Of a DNA stretch of 64,000 bases, positions 63,571 through 64,000 are shown one piece after another. The DNA lies in NCBI GenBank assembly GCA_001856825.1, contig ATMD01000004.1, positions 234,568 through 298,567 on the forward strand, read 5' to 3'. The stretch is from Thermoplasmatales archaeon I-plasma (GTDB lineage: Archaea > Thermoplasmatota > Thermoplasmata > Thermoplasmatales > GCA-001856825). Numbering within the stretch: the stretch's first letter is position 1; each line of letters starts with the position of its first letter. A model generated the notes under the pieces. The model had not been told where the DNA came from. It worked only from the letters and a program-made list of their open reading frames with translations, and searched no databases. A program made the translations under genes and the position numbers.

Positions 63571-64000
63571 TCATCACACCTCCTTTGTAAATGGGTGTAC
63601 TCAGGTTCAACTTCTCATTTATCTTGAACTTGGACGTCTCCTTCAGTGCATTGAAGGTTGCATAGGCAAAGTTCACCGTACTTTTTGTGTGCCCTTCAGA
63701 GAAACCCCAAGTATCAGATATTCCAGCAATCGAAAGTACTTTCTTCGGAATGTCACCAATCGCGAGTCCCACTCCCTGAGGAGCAGGCTTCAGGTACACC
63801 CTTACCGAGCCGGATTTCCCCATGACCTCGAACGGTAGCGTATGGCTCCTTCCACATCCGCATTCCCAGGAACCGCACCCTCTCTTGATCTCTATCAAGT
63901 TTATCTTCGCATTCTCAATTGCCTTCTGTATGGCATCCCCCGTCTCCTTTGCCTTTCCATGCCCCATCCCAACGTAACCGTCCTTGTTGCCTATGACAAC
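63536..64000 (-). CDS. rps5: 30S ribosomal protein S5 (5' part outside window)
   Basis: The frame is open to the window edge; the visible part begins [20 protein letters not shown], mid-protein in the double-stranded RNA-binding domain, then [19 protein letters not shown] (archaeal S5 insert), [20 protein letters not shown] and [20 protein letters not shown]. The missing N-terminal part is about 60-70 residues. First visible gene of the spc-operon tail. Confidence 0.95.
   Translation of the reverse strand, partial: VVIGNKDGYVGMGHGKAKETGDAIQKAIENAKINLIEIKRGCGSWECGCGRSHTLPFEVMGKSGSVRVYLKPAPQGVGLAIGDIPKKVLSIAGISDTWGFSEGHTKSTVNFAYATFNALKETSKFKINEKLNLSTPIYKGGVMNVSSDKSQGKQ

Overview
The window reads as chromosomal core DNA of a Thermoplasmatales-type archaeon (Thermoplasma/Ferroplasma/Cuniculiplasma relatives; genus not resolved). 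The evidence is archaeal information-processing genes throughout (GatDE, aIF1A, aIF2-alpha, aPelota, RadA, DP1, Hel308, L44e, S27e, Nop10, NMD3, EMC3, archaeal AdkA), a 16S rRNA gene with no 23S or 5S beside it (a known Thermoplasma trait), many GTG/TTG starts, and TATA boxes about 25 nt upstream of start codons, as expected for leaderless transcripts. Genes are tightly packed and often overlap by 4-30 nt. No CRISPR array, tRNA gene or intact insertion sequence was seen.

Layout. 1-622: 3' truncated BtuF/TroA-like binding protein. 1159-4701: ubiquitin-like protein, then a leftward run of wHTH protein, DUF373 protein, MptE-like protein, Mut7-C RNase and pelota. 4865-14950: AGOG/Ogg2-type glycosylase, esterase, carbamate kinase, phosphoribosyltransferase, D-aminoacyl-tRNA deacylase, deoxyhypusine synthase, TyrRS, 6-phospho-3-hexuloisomerase, SHMT, SLOG protein, PAC2 protein, RpoL and NadM. 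15176-22319: GatD-GatE, an unknown protein, SerRS and Hel308. 22492-26163: endonuclease IV with a two-subunit 2-oxoacid:ferredoxin oxidoreductase. 26356-32885: AsnC-type ligand domain, small membrane protein, GMP synthase subunit B, PIN-ATPase-KH protein, an exported protein, a wHTH/membrane-protein pair and Elp3. 33093-39497: aIF1A-Rio1-KH, DUF99, DP1, Pcm, RadA and type II GAPDH.

39972-44192 holds the solitary 16S gene (minus strand), flanked by a perfect 14-bp inverted repeat that should form its processing stem, followed by tatA, a degenerate crotonase, a decayed ORF and tatC. 44316-46883 holds pyrF and an aconitase-X pair (probable phosphomevalonate dehydratase) whose small subunit runs into a Nudix hydrolase domain broken by two +1 shifts. 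46978-55168 holds AsnRS, a Cys-rich protein, NMD3, IleRS and the L44e-S27e-aIF2-alpha-Nop10-PAC2 operon. 55215-58241 holds an acr3-arsR arsenite module, a small ORF and a Na+/H+ antiporter. 58285-64000 is the end of the spc ribosomal operon (S5-L30-L15-SecY-AdkA-EMC3-Cmk-Cbf5), read leftward.

Functionally the window is translation-heavy: five tRNA-charging or transamidation loci, quality control (DtdA, pelota), ribosome assembly (Rio1, KH, NMD3, Nop10, Cbf5) and both protein-export routes (SecY and Tat). The least ordinary observations are the AcnX-Nudix fusion, the Cbf5 frame with no ATG/GTG/TTG start, the pelota-nuclease pairing, the decayed ORF at 43 kb, and the regulator/membrane/exported-protein group at 29.7-31.3 kb.
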